Positions 24,801 to 33,306 of a stretch of DNA of 52,647 bases are shown one piece after another. The DNA comes from an uncultured Tidjanibacter sp. (GTDB lineage: Bacteria; Bacteroidota; Bacteroidia; Bacteroidales; Rikenellaceae). Made by a program: the position numbers and the translations under genes. The stretch covers positions 1 through 52,647 of the forward strand of contig CANTVF010000009.1 in assembly GCA_947852905.1 (NCBI GenBank), given 5' to 3'. How positions within the stretch are numbered: the stretch's first letter is position 1; the number at the start of each line of letters is the position of its first letter. The notes below the pieces were generated by a model. That model was not told the origin of the DNA, ran no database searches, and worked only from the letters and a program-made list of their open reading frames with translations.

Positions 24801-24829
24801 CTTGTTTTGCGGATGTGTCTCGCTGCGAA

Positions 24830-26017
24830 CTATTTGAGTACGCCGAGCTCCTTGCCTATCTTGACGAAGGCGGCAACGCACTTGTCGAGATGCTCCCTCG
24901 AATGGCCAGCCGATACCTGTACCCTGATGCGAGCTTCGCCTTTCGGTACTACCGGATAGTAGAATCCCGTCACGTAGATACCCTCGTCGAGGAGCTTCTT
25001 GGCGAATACCTGCGACAGCGGAGCGTCGTAAAGCATCACTGCGCATATTGCCGAACGGGTGGGTTTTATGTCGAAACCTGCGCCGATCATCTTGTCGCGG
25101 AAATATTCCACGTTTTCGACGAGTTTGTCGTGCAGGGCGTCGGACTCCTTCAGCATCTTGAACACTTCGAGACTGGCTCCTACCACTGCGGGCGGTACCG
25201 AGTTGGAGAAGAGGTAAGGACGCGAACGCTGGCGCAGGAGTTCGATGATCTCCTTGCGACCGGTGGTGAATCCGCCTATGGCGCCGCCGAATGCCTTGCC
25301 GAGCGTACCGGTGATGATGTCGATCTGACCGCGCACGTTGTAGAGTTCGCTGACGCCGCGACCGGTCTTGCCGACAACGCCTGCCGAGTGGCATTCGTCT
25401 ACCATGACCATAGCGTCGTATTTCTCGGCCAGCTTGAGTATCTGATCCATCGGAGCGACGTTACCGTCCATGGAGAATACGCCGTCGGTAACGATTATGC
25501 GGAAACGCTGTGCCTGTGCGAGTTTGAGCTGTTTCTCGAGATCTTCCATGTCGGCGTTCGCATAACGGTAGCGGACGGCCTTGCACAGACGCACGCCGTC
25601 GATAATGGATGCGTGGTTGAGCGAGTCGGAAATGATGGCGTCCTGATCGGTCAGCAGCGGTTCGAATACGCCGCCGTTGGCGTCGAAGCAGGCCGCGTAG
25701 AGAATGGTATCCTCCGTACCGAAATAGTCGGCTATGGCTGCTTCGAGCTGTTTGTGTATGTCTTGGGTACCGCAGATGAAGCGTACCGACGACATGCCGT
25801 AACCGCGCTCGTCCATGGCTTTTTTGGCTGCCTCCACGAGCCTCGGGTTGTCGGAAAGGCCGAGGTAGTTATTAGCGCAGAAATTAAGCACTTTTTTACC
25901 GCCTACTTCGATCTCGGCGCGCTGAGGGGATTCGATGATCCTTTCCTCTTTGTAAAGACCGGCTTCCCGGATACCTGCGAGTTCCTTTTGCAGGTGTTCT
26001 TTAATTTTTCCGTACAT
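24830..26017 (-). CDS. kbl: Glycine C-acetyltransferase (2-amino-3-ketobutyrate CoA ligase)
   Basis: This PLP enzyme splits 2-amino-3-oxobutanoate with CoA into glycine and acetyl-CoA, the second step of threonine breakdown. The 395 residues fit Kbl. The N-terminal LNFCANNYLGL is at 44-54 and the PLP-ring His is in DSLNHASIIDG (131-141). DECHSAG (207-213) and Lys241 in TGTLGKAFGG form the PLP site. Related alpha-oxoamine synthases (KAS, BioF, SPT) share the fold, but the N-terminal segment and RGYGMSSVRFICGTQ favour Kbl. No threonine dehydrogenase gene is in the window. Its promoter appears at 26068-26098. Confidence 0.92.
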   Translation of the reverse strand: MYGKIKEHLQKELAGIREAGLYKEERIIESPQRAEIEVGGKKVLNFCANNYLGLSDNPRLVEAAKKAMDERGYGMSSVRFICGTQDIHKQLEAAIADYFGTEDTILYAACFDANGGVFEPLLTDQDAIISDSLNHASIIDGVRLCKAVRYRYANADMEDLEKQLKLAQAQRFRIIVTDGVFSMDGNVAPMDQILKLAEKYDAMVMVDECHSAGVVGKTGRGVSELYNVRGQIDIITGTLGKAFGGAIGGFTTGRKEIIELLRQRSRPYLFSNSVPPAVVGASLEVFKMLKESDALHDKLVENVEYFRDKMIGAGFDIKPTRSAICAVMLYDAPLSQVFAKKLLDEGIYVTGFYYPVVPKGEARIRVQVSAGHSREHLDKCVAAFVKIGKELGVLK

Positions 26018-26067
26018 AATATTTTGTTAGTTAAGACTAATTCCGCGATTATCTTACAGACTGTTAG

Positions 26068-26098
26068 CAAAAGTAGCGCATTTGCGGCGGATCTCCAA
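26068..26098 (-). promoter_or_regulatory. Promoter of kbl
   Basis: On the minus strand, TTG (26096-26098) is followed after 20 bases by TACTTTTG (26068-26075), matching the Bacteroidetes -33/-7 arrangement. The predicted leader is about 45 bases. Confidence 0.7.
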
Positions 26099-26268
26099 TA
26101 ATAATCTTAAAAATATTGCAAACCCTTACCGTAATGTTGTCGAGGGGGCGTGCTCGCGGCGATATGCGTAACGATTCGTAATGTGTCGGCGGAGGGGGAG
26201 CGGCGCCTTGTGCGTTCGCAAGTGCGGGTAGGCTGCCGGGCATGTCGGGCAGAGTCCCCTTGTTGCCG

Positions 26269-27153
26269 TTATTTTTCCGGTGCGGCCCAGAAACGTGCAG
26301 CGTCTGTGGTTACGATTGTTGTGGCGGAAATTTTGAACGGAACCATATCCGGCGGAACGAGTGCGATGTCGTACCCTTCGTCTGCGGGTTCCTTGTCGTA
26401 GCCGGTGTCTTCCCAGCATATGAACCAGTAGAGATTCTTCGCCCAATAGGTCAGGTAATTGTCGTACGGCGTGCCTTCTTCCAAGTGGTGTACCTCCATC
26501 GGCAGTCCTTTTACGGTGCGGTCGCGCATCTCTCCCAGCGACAGCGGCGTACCCTGCGGGTCGGTGACGAAGGAACAGCCGTCGGAGTCTATCATGGCCC
26601 ACTTTTGAATTTCCGGTAGCCATACCGTATTTACCACGTGACAGTCGCGGTCTTCCGGGTCGGCTGGCAAGCATGTGACGAAACGGTTGGTAATACCCGA
26701 TGCGAGCAGCAGTTCGTGGAGCATGATGGCGTGCAGGCGGCAGTTGAACGCAGGCTCGGTATAGAGGTGATACTCCCACAGGGCGATTGCGTTGCGTCGT
26801 TCGGGTTGTACAGTCTGGTTGGCATGCGGGATATTGCCGGCGACGAATGTCGCTAAAGAGACGGTATTAGTCCATGTGTCGGCAGTGTTGTCGAGAAGGG
26901 TGTCGAGACGGAAATAATTGCGTATTTCGCGTGATCGCGCCGTATCCGGAATATAGGCGAAACGGAAAGCCGCTGTGTCGGCTGCGTAAGGGAAGGCGGC
27001 GCGTAGCAATCCGACGTATTGTTCGTGCTGTTTGCCGATAAGATATTCGATTGCCTGTTGGCGGAATACGAAACGTATGCCCAGCAGGGTCAGGAGTGCC
27101 AGCAGGACTATTGCGAGCAGTGTCCAACCGGCGATTTTCAAGGCCTTTTTCAT
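26269..27153 (-). CDS. Transglutaminase-like membrane-anchored protein
   Basis: The 294-residue product begins with one transmembrane segment (about 8-29), so most of it should sit in the periplasm. The middle carries a transglutaminase-like catalytic pattern: Cys138 in FNCRLHAIMLHELLLASGI, His172 in CHVVNTVWLP and Asp189 in WAMIDSDG. Such domains act as cysteine proteases or acyltransferases on cell-envelope substrates; the actual substrate is unknown. The sequence between 60 and 120 is not recognised. A -7-like box (TATCTTTA, one mismatch) precedes it. Confidence 0.8.
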   Translation of the reverse strand: MKKALKIAGWTLLAIVLLALLTLLGIRFVFRQQAIEYLIGKQHEQYVGLLRAAFPYAADTAAFRFAYIPDTARSREIRNYFRLDTLLDNTADTWTNTVSLATFVAGNIPHANQTVQPERRNAIALWEYHLYTEPAFNCRLHAIMLHELLLASGITNRFVTCLPADPEDRDCHVVNTVWLPEIQKWAMIDSDGCSFVTDPQGTPLSLGEMRDRTVKGLPMEVHHLEEGTPYDNYLTYWAKNLYWFICWEDTGYDKEPADEGYDIALVPPDMVPFKISATTIVTTDAARFWAAPEK

Positions 27154-27365
27154 CGATTTGGGTTTTGGTTGCGGTATTAAAGATAGTGATTTTATCCGGG
27201 TGCGGTTCGTCGTTACGATTTCGGACAGTAGCTTTTTGTTGCCGTTACGGTTAACGGGCGGACGGAATGATGACTACGGCGTCCCGTTTTGGCGCTCGGC
27301 AACGTTTTCTCCTTGAAATACGGACGGTTTTGTATCCGTAGGGCTTCGGGTAACGGAAAACATTC

Positions 27366-27373
27366 TAACTTTG
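27366..27373 (+). promoter_or_regulatory. -7 box of pgk
   Basis: TAACTTTG matches TAnnTTTG and would give a leader of about 55 bases. No convincing -33 TTG. Confidence 0.5.
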
Positions 27374-27433
27374 CGGTACGGTATGTGCCGTTCGGGAAAC
27401 CGATTTTTTTGTGAACCATAAAACTTTGATCGT

Positions 27434-28696
27434 ATGAATAATATCGAGACTTACGATTTTCGCGGCAAAAGGGCGATAATCAGGGTGGATTTCAACGTGC
27501 CGCTCGACGAAGCGGGAAATGTCATGGACGATACCCGTATACGTGCGGCGATTCCTACTATAAAGAAAGTACTGGCAGGCGGCGGCTCGGTGATACTTAT
27601 GTCGCATCTCGGCCGACCGAAAAAAAATAACGACGAGAAGTATTCTCTTGCCCAGATAGTTCCGGCTATAGAGAAGTTGTTGGGGCATAAGGTGATATTT
27701 GCCGGGGATTGCATGGGTGACAAGGCGGCCGAACTTGCGGCCGGTCTGAAGCCCGGAGAGGTGATGTTGCTCGAAAACCTGCGTTTCTATGCCGAGGAGG
27801 AGGGTAAGCCGCGCGGACTGGCCGAAGACGCTACCGAAGAGCAGAAAGCCGAGGCGAAGAAAGCGCTCAAGGAGAGCCAAAAGCAATTCGTCGCGCGTCT
27901 GGCGTCCTATGCCGACGTATATATCAACGACGCGTTCGGTACGGCTCACCGCAAGCATGCCTCTACCGCCATAATAGCCGAATATTTCCCCGAAGCGAAA
28001 ATGTTCGGATACGTTATGGAGAACGAACTTAAGGCTATAGACAAGGTGCTCGACGATCCGCAGCGTCCGTTCGTGGCCATTCTCGGCGGCTCGAAGGTGT
28101 CGACCAAGATAACCATTATAGACAGGCTCATGGATAAGGTGGATATGCTTATTCTCGGCGGCGGCATGACCTATACGTTCAAGGCGGCTTTGGGCGGTAA
28201 GGTGGGCAACTCCATATGCGAACGCGACCAGTTCGATACCGCGCTGGCCGTGTTGGAAAAGGGCAAGAAGAAAGGCATCGAAATAGTGTTGGCGGAAGAT
28301 GCGCTGATAGCGGATAAATTCGGCGAGGACGCCGATACCCGTCAGGTGCCCGCCGACGATATTCCCGACGGTTGGGAAGGCGTCGACATAGGCGACAGGA
28401 CCAAGGCTTTGTTCAGGGAGAAGATATTGTCGGCCAAGACCATATTGTGGAACGGACCTGTCGGTGTCTTCGAGATAGACAAATTCTCGACCGGTACGAA
28501 AGCGGTTGCCGAAGCCGTTGCGGAGGCTACCGCACGCGGGGCTTATTCGCTCGTGGGCGGCGGCGATTCGGTTGCGGCTGTCAACAAGTTCGGTCTGGCG
28601 GATAAGGTGAGCTATGTTTCGACCGGTGGCGGAGCCTTGCTCGAATATATGGAAGGCGTGGAACTTCCGGGTGTAGCCGCCATACGCAACAAATAG
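27434..28696 (+). CDS. pgk: Phosphoglycerate kinase
   Basis: Pgk makes ATP from 1,3-bisphosphoglycerate in glycolysis. The 420-residue product has [10 protein letters not shown] (17-26), MSHLGRPKK (56-64), the [10 protein letters not shown] region and [12 protein letters not shown] (near 215-226). It also has the hinge/nucleotide segment [13 protein letters not shown] and the C-terminal [13 protein letters not shown]. An insertion rich in Glu/Lys (about 120-146, [18 protein letters not shown]) is typical of Bacteroidetes Pgk. Monocistronic: own promoter and a long terminator. Confidence 0.97.
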   Translation: MNNIETYDFRGKRAIIRVDFNVPLDEAGNVMDDTRIRAAIPTIKKVLAGGGSVILMSHLGRPKKNNDEKYSLAQIVPAIEKLLGHKVIFAGDCMGDKAAELAAGLKPGEVMLLENLRFYAEEEGKPRGLAEDATEEQKAEAKKALKESQKQFVARLASYADVYINDAFGTAHRKHASTAIIAEYFPEAKMFGYVMENELKAIDKVLDDPQRPFVAILGGSKVSTKITIIDRLMDKVDMLILGGGMTYTFKAALGGKVGNSICERDQFDTALAVLEKGKKKGIEIVLAEDALIADKFGEDADTRQVPADDIPDGWEGVDIGDRTKALFREKILSAKTILWNGPVGVFEIDKFSTGTKAVAEAVAEATARGAYSLVGGGDSVAAVNKFGLADKVSYVSTGGGALLEYMEGVELPGVAAIRNK

Positions 28697-28712
28697 TCCG
28701 GTGTGTCGGATT

Positions 28713-28762
28713 AAGAAATATCGAGGGGGAATGCGATCCGGCGTTCCCCCTCGATATTTCTT
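28713..28762 (+). terminator. Long-stem terminator after pgk
   Basis: A 22-bp stem (28713-28734 with 28741-28762), broken only by one T-G wobble, has a 6-base loop. The right arm ends in TTTCTT, giving a built-in T stretch. Confidence 0.85.
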
Positions 28763-29041
28763 ATGTCGCTGCGGATGTACGGAATTGCAAGACTGTGGAC
28801 GTTAGGATGACGCGGGCGCTTGGGGAAAGGTGTAAGGCTGCATTGTCGCTCGTTTGTATCGTCACCACGATCGTATAATGGCCGGTGTGACCTTTCAGGC
28901 TTGCAGTCCGGTCATGATGCGGTTACGGCTGCTGGCGTTGTTCGGTGTACACGTGGGATTTGCAGTTTATTGTCGCCGCGGGGGCATCGCTGTTTCGTTT
29001 GCCGCGGCGCTTTCAGTGCGATAAAGGCGCCGCAACACCCG

Positions 29042-29069
29042 GAAAAATATACCGGTGGCTTTGCCACGG
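29042..29069 (-). terminator. Terminator-like hairpin after the Eis-like gene
   Basis: On the minus strand a short GC stem (GTGGC with GCCAC, 3-base loop) is followed by TATATTTTT, ending about 40 bases after the stop codon. The stem is short. Confidence 0.5.
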
Positions 29070-29100
29070 TTTTGTACACGTATCTTTTTGTCCTTTAGAA

Positions 29101-30306
29101 TTAGAAGTAGTCCGAAAAATAGGGTTTCTCGGCCGGAATTATCTTTTCGAGCAGCCGCAGTGTCTTCGCGTCCGTTTTGAGGCGTTCGGTTTTGTAGAGA
29201 TAGGTTGGCGACTTGTAACTCATCAGCATGGTCGAGAGGGTCTGTATGTCGAGCGTCACGGGTTTGCCTATGGGCTCTGCGACCACTTCCGGCTCGTCGT
29301 TTTCGTCGTACCGTAGACCGAATATGCCGTTGTTCCATTCTGCGGATGGATCTTCCACCACGAAGTGGAACGGGCGTATGTCGTCGTTCCACGGATACGC
29401 CTTCAGAAATTCGGCCACATCTACGATTCGTGCCATGAAATACGGCTCTATGGTTTCGACTATCTGGCTGTCTTTGAGCTCGAAAGCCATTGGCTCGTTC
29501 AGGTAGTTGTCGCCATTGACGGCGTCTATCATCGAGAAGTGCGCTCCGATGAAGTTCCACAGGCCGTGGCGAGCCTCCTGATTCATGTAGAACATCTCCT
29601 TGATGTGGAAAATGTCGTCTTCCACCCAGTAGAACATGCAGCCCTGCGGCTGTTTCTTGGCGTCGTAATATACGGCGGCGGTACGTTCGTCCTCGTTTTC
29701 CCAGCGCCAGTATTCGTCCCATTCGAATTTGTTGCGAATCAGGGCACCGTGCATCTGGCGGGCGTAACGGTCGTATACGGATTTCACCTCTTCGTCGGTG
29801 ACGTGAAGCCGTTCTACGAAACCCGGCACTTCGACGCGTTCGGGCAGCTGGGTGTCCTTTATGGTAAAGGTCATGTGGTCGGACATTATCTCCCAGCCTT
29901 TACGGCGATAGTACGGTATGGAGTACGGATAGAGATACGAAATGTATTGTTTGGCTTTGCGCATCTTCTCCAGCGCATGCGTTATAAGTTCGTTCATAAG
30001 TCCCATGTTGGCGTATTCCGGATATGTTCCGACGCCGGTTACGCCTCCCATGCTGAATATTTTGCCGTGTATGTTTACTTCGCAGGGGTAGATGCATATT
30101 TGTGAGACGAGTTCGTCATCCGGTGTGAACCAACCGAAAACTTCGGCTTCCTGTAACACGGGGCGTTTGGAACGCAGCAGTTCTCCGTCTTCGTAACCGC
30201 TGTCCTGCAGTTCCCGGTCGGTGACCTGAAAAACATACCGCATCAGTGCATTGTACTGGTCGATATATTTCAGCGTTACCGGTTTTATTCGGAGCTTGTG
30301 TTTCAT
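29101..30306 (-). CDS. Eis-like GNAT N-acetyltransferase
   Basis: The 401 residues match the three-part Eis architecture: an N-terminal GNAT domain (acetyl-CoA loop VTGVGTYPEYANMG at 89-102), a second GNAT-like domain with KGWEIMSDHMTF near 136-147, and a C-terminal sterol-carrier-like domain. The last residue is Phe (SDYF), as in mycobacterial Eis, where the C-terminal carboxylate is the general base; YLYPYSIPYY supplies the tyrosine region. Eis proteins acetylate amines on peptides or aminoglycosides; the natural substrate here is not known. Cytoplasmic, monocistronic. Confidence 0.87.
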   Translation of the reverse strand: MKHKLRIKPVTLKYIDQYNALMRYVFQVTDRELQDSGYEDGELLRSKRPVLQEAEVFGWFTPDDELVSQICIYPCEVNIHGKIFSMGGVTGVGTYPEYANMGLMNELITHALEKMRKAKQYISYLYPYSIPYYRRKGWEIMSDHMTFTIKDTQLPERVEVPGFVERLHVTDEEVKSVYDRYARQMHGALIRNKFEWDEYWRWENEDERTAAVYYDAKKQPQGCMFYWVEDDIFHIKEMFYMNQEARHGLWNFIGAHFSMIDAVNGDNYLNEPMAFELKDSQIVETIEPYFMARIVDVAEFLKAYPWNDDIRPFHFVVEDPSAEWNNGIFGLRYDENDEPEVVAEPIGKPVTLDIQTLSTMLMSYKSPTYLYKTERLKTDAKTLRLLEKIIPAEKPYFSDYF

Positions 30307-30644
30307 GTAGCTTGAAATTTTGTGTAAAGATAAGCCTATTCGTCGGGAAATGGAAGTGTTCTGCGATGACGATTATTGTCATGATAATGAATTTTCGTCG
30401 CTTTTTCGGAACACTGTCCTCTGTATGGCGTATGTGAGGGTTGGTTTGGCCGAACTGGGCGTATGTGTGTCGGAAATCTGTAGGTATGTGTTGCGCAAAC
30501 GCATGTGCCTGTGGTTCCGGCATGATGTCATGCAGCTGTATATAAAACGTTTCCGGGAAAAGGCTTTTACCTTTTCCCGGAAACGGTATGGGCGGATCAG
30601 ACCGCAAGCGTTGGCTTGACAGACCTGTCATCCGTATAGATGAA
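30307..30644. other. Intergenic region upstream of the Eis-like gene
   Basis: These 338 bases carry the terminator of the lipoprotein array (30544-30585), a near-palindrome (30375-30388, 12 of 14 symmetric) about 70 bases from the acetyltransferase start, and a one-mismatch -7 box (TATCTTTA on the minus strand). No gene recognised. Confidence 0.5.
30544..30585 (-). terminator. Rho-independent terminator of the lipoprotein array
   Basis: A perfect 16-bp stem (30548-30563 with 30570-30585) with a 6-base loop is followed on the minus strand by TTTTATA. It lies 59 bases after the stop of the last lipoprotein gene. Confidence 0.85.
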
Positions 30645-31145
30645 TTATTCTTCGACCGTAACGGCGCTTTCCCATTTTTTGTCCATTACGATTTTCTTGT
30701 AGGCGTCTATTTTGTCTTTCGAGAATTGCTGTGTGTTTAATGACAGCGAACTGTACTGTTTGCCGTTTGACAGTTCGTAGCTGATACCTATGGCCAGTCC
30801 TACCGTATATTTTTCCTTGTCGGGATATTCCGGACGTTCGGTCAGCGTCAGCGATACGGCAGCTTCGAAGGGCAGCGTCTCTATGGTGGAGAGCGTTATG
30901 TCGCACGGGAGCGAGGTGAGTTTCTGTTCTTTCCGAGAACCTGTCTCGTCAGTATATGTAGCGGTTATGTCGAACAGAGACAATATGTCTTCGCCGCCGG
31001 CCACAGAGTAGGTTACTTCGGCGGTCACATTGTCGTCTGTACCGCCTCCGGAGTTTCCGCCTCCGCCATTCTGGCCGTTGTCGTCGCACGCAGACAGACA
31101 TATTGTAGCTGCCGTGCCGAGCAGTATGTATAGCAGTTTTTTCAT
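30645..31145 (-). CDS. Lipoprotein of the three-member array (third gene transcribed)
   Basis: This is a 166-residue lipoprotein with signal MKKLLYILLGTAATICLSAC, Cys20, then an acidic and Gly-rich linker (DDNGQNGGGGNSGGG). The folded part (about 40-166) shares a core with the two genes upstream: VTYSVAGGEDI, FDITATYTDETG, a ...LPCDIT position where the others have LPWQA, a Lys/Tyr-rich turn (EKYTVGLAIGISYELSNG) and a terminal KDKID...KKWESAVTVEE. The family is unknown to me. Acidic residues right after Cys20 resemble Bacteroidetes surface-export signals, but only loosely. The C-terminal strand pattern suggests an Ig-like or lipocalin-like beta fold. Confidence 0.8.
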   Translation of the reverse strand: MKKLLYILLGTAATICLSACDDNGQNGGGGNSGGGTDDNVTAEVTYSVAGGEDILSLFDITATYTDETGSRKEQKLTSLPCDITLSTIETLPFEAAVSLTLTERPEYPDKEKYTVGLAIGISYELSNGKQYSSLSLNTQQFSKDKIDAYKKIVMDKKWESAVTVEE

Positions 31146-31231
31146 GGTATTGTATGAATTGGATTTGTTGCAGACATATCCGGGAGTTTCCGGGCTGGCC
31201 TGTGTTAATGTTAATATGTCGGATTAATATT

Positions 31232-31271
31232 TACGCTTCCGTGTGGCCAGTACGGGACACGCGGAAGCGTA
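31232..31271 (-). terminator. Hairpin between second and third lipoprotein genes
   Basis: The arms 31232-31241 and 31262-31271 pair over 10 bp, extended by 3 more pairs after one mismatch. The minus strand continues AATATTAAT. It could partially stop transcription or stabilise the upstream mRNA. Confidence 0.55.
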
Positions 31272-31278
31272 GTAATCT

Positions 31279-31782
31279 TTATTTTTTCGTTATCGAAACG
31301 GACTTGTTGTAGTCTTTAGTAAGGACTCTTTCCGTAATGTATCTTGTTATGTCATCCTTTGAAATGGTTATATGAGATACATTATTATTGCTGACGAATT
31401 GTCCGTCGCTGGTTTTATAACCGATGCTGGTGTTGAGCCCCATTTGGTATTGTTCCTTTTCTTCGAAAGACTCTTTTGGACTGAGTTCGACTTTAAGATC
31501 GGCGGTGAAAGGGACTTTCGCTCCGGTTATTACCGCTTGCCACGGGAGCGAAGCAACTTCTACAGTAACCTCTTTGCCATCTGCGTCGGTGTACGATGCT
31601 GTGATGTCGAGGACGGTAGTTATATCTGCGCCGCCTTGCATATCGTAGGTGACGGTAGCCGTCACTTCCGTTTCGGGTTTGTCGTCTCCGCCTTCGCCGC
31701 CGGTAGTGCCGCCTTGTCCTTTCTCATCGCATGCCGTAAGGCATAATGCTGCGCCTAACAGCCAGAATAAAGTTTTTTTCAT
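31279..31782 (-). CDS. Lipoprotein of the three-member array (second gene)
   Basis: This 167-residue product has signal MKKTLFWLLGAALCLTAC with Cys18 and a linker of Gly, Asp and Thr. Its core, VTYDMQGGADI, LDITASYTDADGKEVTVEV, LPWQAVITGAKVPFTADL, GLNTSIGYKTSDGQFVS and the ISKDDITRYI...KSVSITKK end, aligns by eye with both neighbours, more closely with the first gene. No catalytic motif is visible. It lies 44 bases after the first gene and 133 bases before the third, the longer gap holding a hairpin. Confidence 0.82.
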   Translation of the reverse strand: MKKTLFWLLGAALCLTACDEKGQGGTTGGEGGDDKPETEVTATVTYDMQGGADITTVLDITASYTDADGKEVTVEVASLPWQAVITGAKVPFTADLKVELSPKESFEEKEQYQMGLNTSIGYKTSDGQFVSNNNVSHITISKDDITRYITERVLTKDYNKSVSITKK

Positions 31783-31826
31783 GGTGGTTTGAATTTATAT
31801 TTGAATGTGTCGTGTATGAGTTCCGT

Positions 31827-32309
31827 TTATTCTATCGTTACCGTTTCGCTATGATCTTCCTTTATGATGCGGGATCGCACGCTGTCGAGCGATCCGATTT
31901 CCACCGTTGTGGAAGGACGTTTGTGGTTAGAGACTTCCCGTCCGTCGCTCGTGGTGTAGGATATCGTCGCGGCTATACCTATATCGAAAGTCCATTCGGG
32001 TTTGTAGCCTTGCACCTTGGACTTTTCGAGCCATATTTTGGCCGTGAATGGTAGTTTTACGTTTTCTATTGTTGCCTGCCATGGAAATTCTTCTATTGCG
32101 ACCGTCACTTCCTTGCCGTCGGCATCGAGGTAATGGGCCGTTATATCGATTACCGCCGTGGTGTCTTCGCCTCCGTCCACTTCGTATATTACAGTTGCCG
32201 TAACGTCGTTGTCCGGCTCTTGTCCGTTACCTCCGTTGTTTTCGTTGGCCTTGTCGCAAGCCGTGAGGAGTAGTAGCGTACATAACGATGTCATTGCGAT
32301 CTTTTTCAT
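31827..32309 (-). CDS. Lipoprotein of the three-member array (first gene transcribed)
   Basis: The start at ATG 32309 (MKKIAMTSLC) gives 160 residues with lipobox Cys18 (LLLLTAC); the frame extends 17 codons upstream without a signal-peptide character. The core again shows VIYEVDGGEDTTAVIDITAH, YLDADGKEVTVAI, FPWQATIENVKLPFTAKI and ISYTTSDGREVS, ending SETVTIE. A segment of about 10 residues (KVQGYKPEWTF) is particular to this copy. It is the gene nearest the promoter at 32443-32475 and to the two-component pair upstream. Confidence 0.82.
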   Translation of the reverse strand: MKKIAMTSLCTLLLLTACDKANENNGGNGQEPDNDVTATVIYEVDGGEDTTAVIDITAHYLDADGKEVTVAIEEFPWQATIENVKLPFTAKIWLEKSKVQGYKPEWTFDIGIAATISYTTSDGREVSNHKRPSTTVEIGSLDSVRSRIIKEDHSETVTIE

Positions 32310-32655
32310 AAGGGTGCTGTCGTTTGATGTTTTACATGAGTGTATGCCTTGCGCATACATTGTCGTTTTTAATTATAGGGATAATGGAGTAATGTGCGTG
32401 TTTATTTTGTAGCGTTTCTTGTGTGGGGAAACTATTTTGCGGCAAATGTAAATGAAATTCCCCTGATTGCGACAAGAATACGATACTATTAAATAGTGTG
32501 GCTTCTTTATGTGGCGAATATTGCAGATCGGTAGTGTTTGTGACTTTGGCATGCGACTGGAAGCGGCGTGCCGTATCTTTGGCAGTCGGTAAAACTACGT
32601 ATGACACGTGTAGTCTCGGAGCTGCCGGTAGGTGCGATGTTTACGAATGATACGG
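32310..32655. other. Leader and promoter region of the lipoprotein array
   Basis: These 346 bases separate the response regulator stop from the first lipoprotein. They hold the promoter at 32443-32475. A plus-strand TATCTTTG (32574-32581) leads to no gene. The AT-rich stretch 32340-32480 contrasts with the surrounding genes. Confidence 0.55.
32443..32475 (-). promoter_or_regulatory. Promoter of the lipoprotein array
   Basis: On the minus strand TTG (32473-32475) is followed by 22 bases and TACATTTG (32443-32450). Spacing is slightly longer than the 19-21 usually seen. The leader to 32309 would be about 127 bases. Confidence 0.55.
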
Positions 32656-33306
32656 TCAGATTTCCACTATCGAGTTTTTTATGGCCCACACCACGAGGTT
32701 GGCCGTATTGCGGCATTGAGTCTTTTCGAGTATGTTGGCGCGGTGCTTGTCTACCGTCCGTTTGGATATGAAGAGCGTGTCGGCGATTTCCTGATTCGAC
32801 AACCCCTTGCAGATAAGGAGCAGAATCTCCTTTTCTCGCTGCGAAAGCATGTCGCCGGGATTTTCAGAACGGGTCGACTTCAGATTGCCGACAAGGTTTT
32901 GCAGGAGTTCCTGCGAGAAATAGCTGCCTCCGTCGCATACGGTGCGTATGGCGGTCAGCACTTCGTCTATGTCGGAGTTTTTCAGGATGAAGCCTTTGGC
33001 CCCGGCTTCCACCATGCGGAAATAGAACTCCTCGTCGCCGTGCATTGACAGGGTGACGACTTTCAGGTCGGGATGGCGCTGCAACGCTTTTTCGGTGGCT
33101 TCTATACCGTTCATTACGGGCATGTCTATGTCCATGAGAGCGACGTCGCACTGTACCTCGTCGAGCAACGACAGGCATTCGACACCGTTGGCGGCCGTCC
33201 CCACAACCTCGAATCCCGGCTGGCGGGCGAGCAGGCCGGCGAGTCCGGACAGGAATAGTGCGTGGTCGTCGGCCAATACTATTCTAAAGTTTCTTGTTTC
33301 GTTCAT
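32656..33306 (-). CDS. NarL/LuxR-type response regulator
   Basis: This 216-residue regulator pairs with the kinase just upstream. The receiver domain (about 7-125) has acidic pocket Asp13-Asp14 (LADDH), phospho-acceptor Asp59 (MDIDMP), and a Lys in AKGFILKNSD. The LuxR-type helix-turn-helix (about 152-212) reads LSQREKEILLLICKGLSNQEIA, then TLFISKRTVDKHRANI. It overlaps the end of the kinase gene by 23 bases, so the two are translated together. The next gene downstream on the same strand, after 346 bases, is the lipoprotein array; regulation of that array is possible but untested. Confidence 0.95.
   Translation of the reverse strand: MNETRNFRIVLADDHALFLSGLAGLLARQPGFEVVGTAANGVECLSLLDEVQCDVALMDIDMPVMNGIEATEKALQRHPDLKVVTLSMHGDEEFYFRMVEAGAKGFILKNSDIDEVLTAIRTVCDGGSYFSQELLQNLVGNLKSTRSENPGDMLSQREKEILLLICKGLSNQEIADTLFISKRTVDKHRANILEKTQCRNTANLVVWAIKNSIVEI

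Larger units (their letters stand above)
28697..29100. other. Intergenic region between convergent pgk and acetyltransferase genes
   Basis: Of these 404 bases, the first 66 hold the pgk terminator (28713-28762) and the end holds a terminator-like hairpin for the opposite gene (29042-29069). In the roughly 280 bases between I see nothing I can support. Confidence 0.55.

Noticed and set aside
24785-26101. 438-codon open frame antisense to kbl
   Set aside because: Codon-use artefact; kbl has the PLP lysine and a promoter upstream.
30375-30388. Near-palindrome upstream of the Eis-like gene as an operator
   Set aside because: Two of 14 positions break the symmetry, and no regulator gene is adjacent; it remains only a note.
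32574-32581. TATCTTTG on the plus strand as a promoter
   Set aside because: It leads into antisense of the response regulator with no gene to transcribe.
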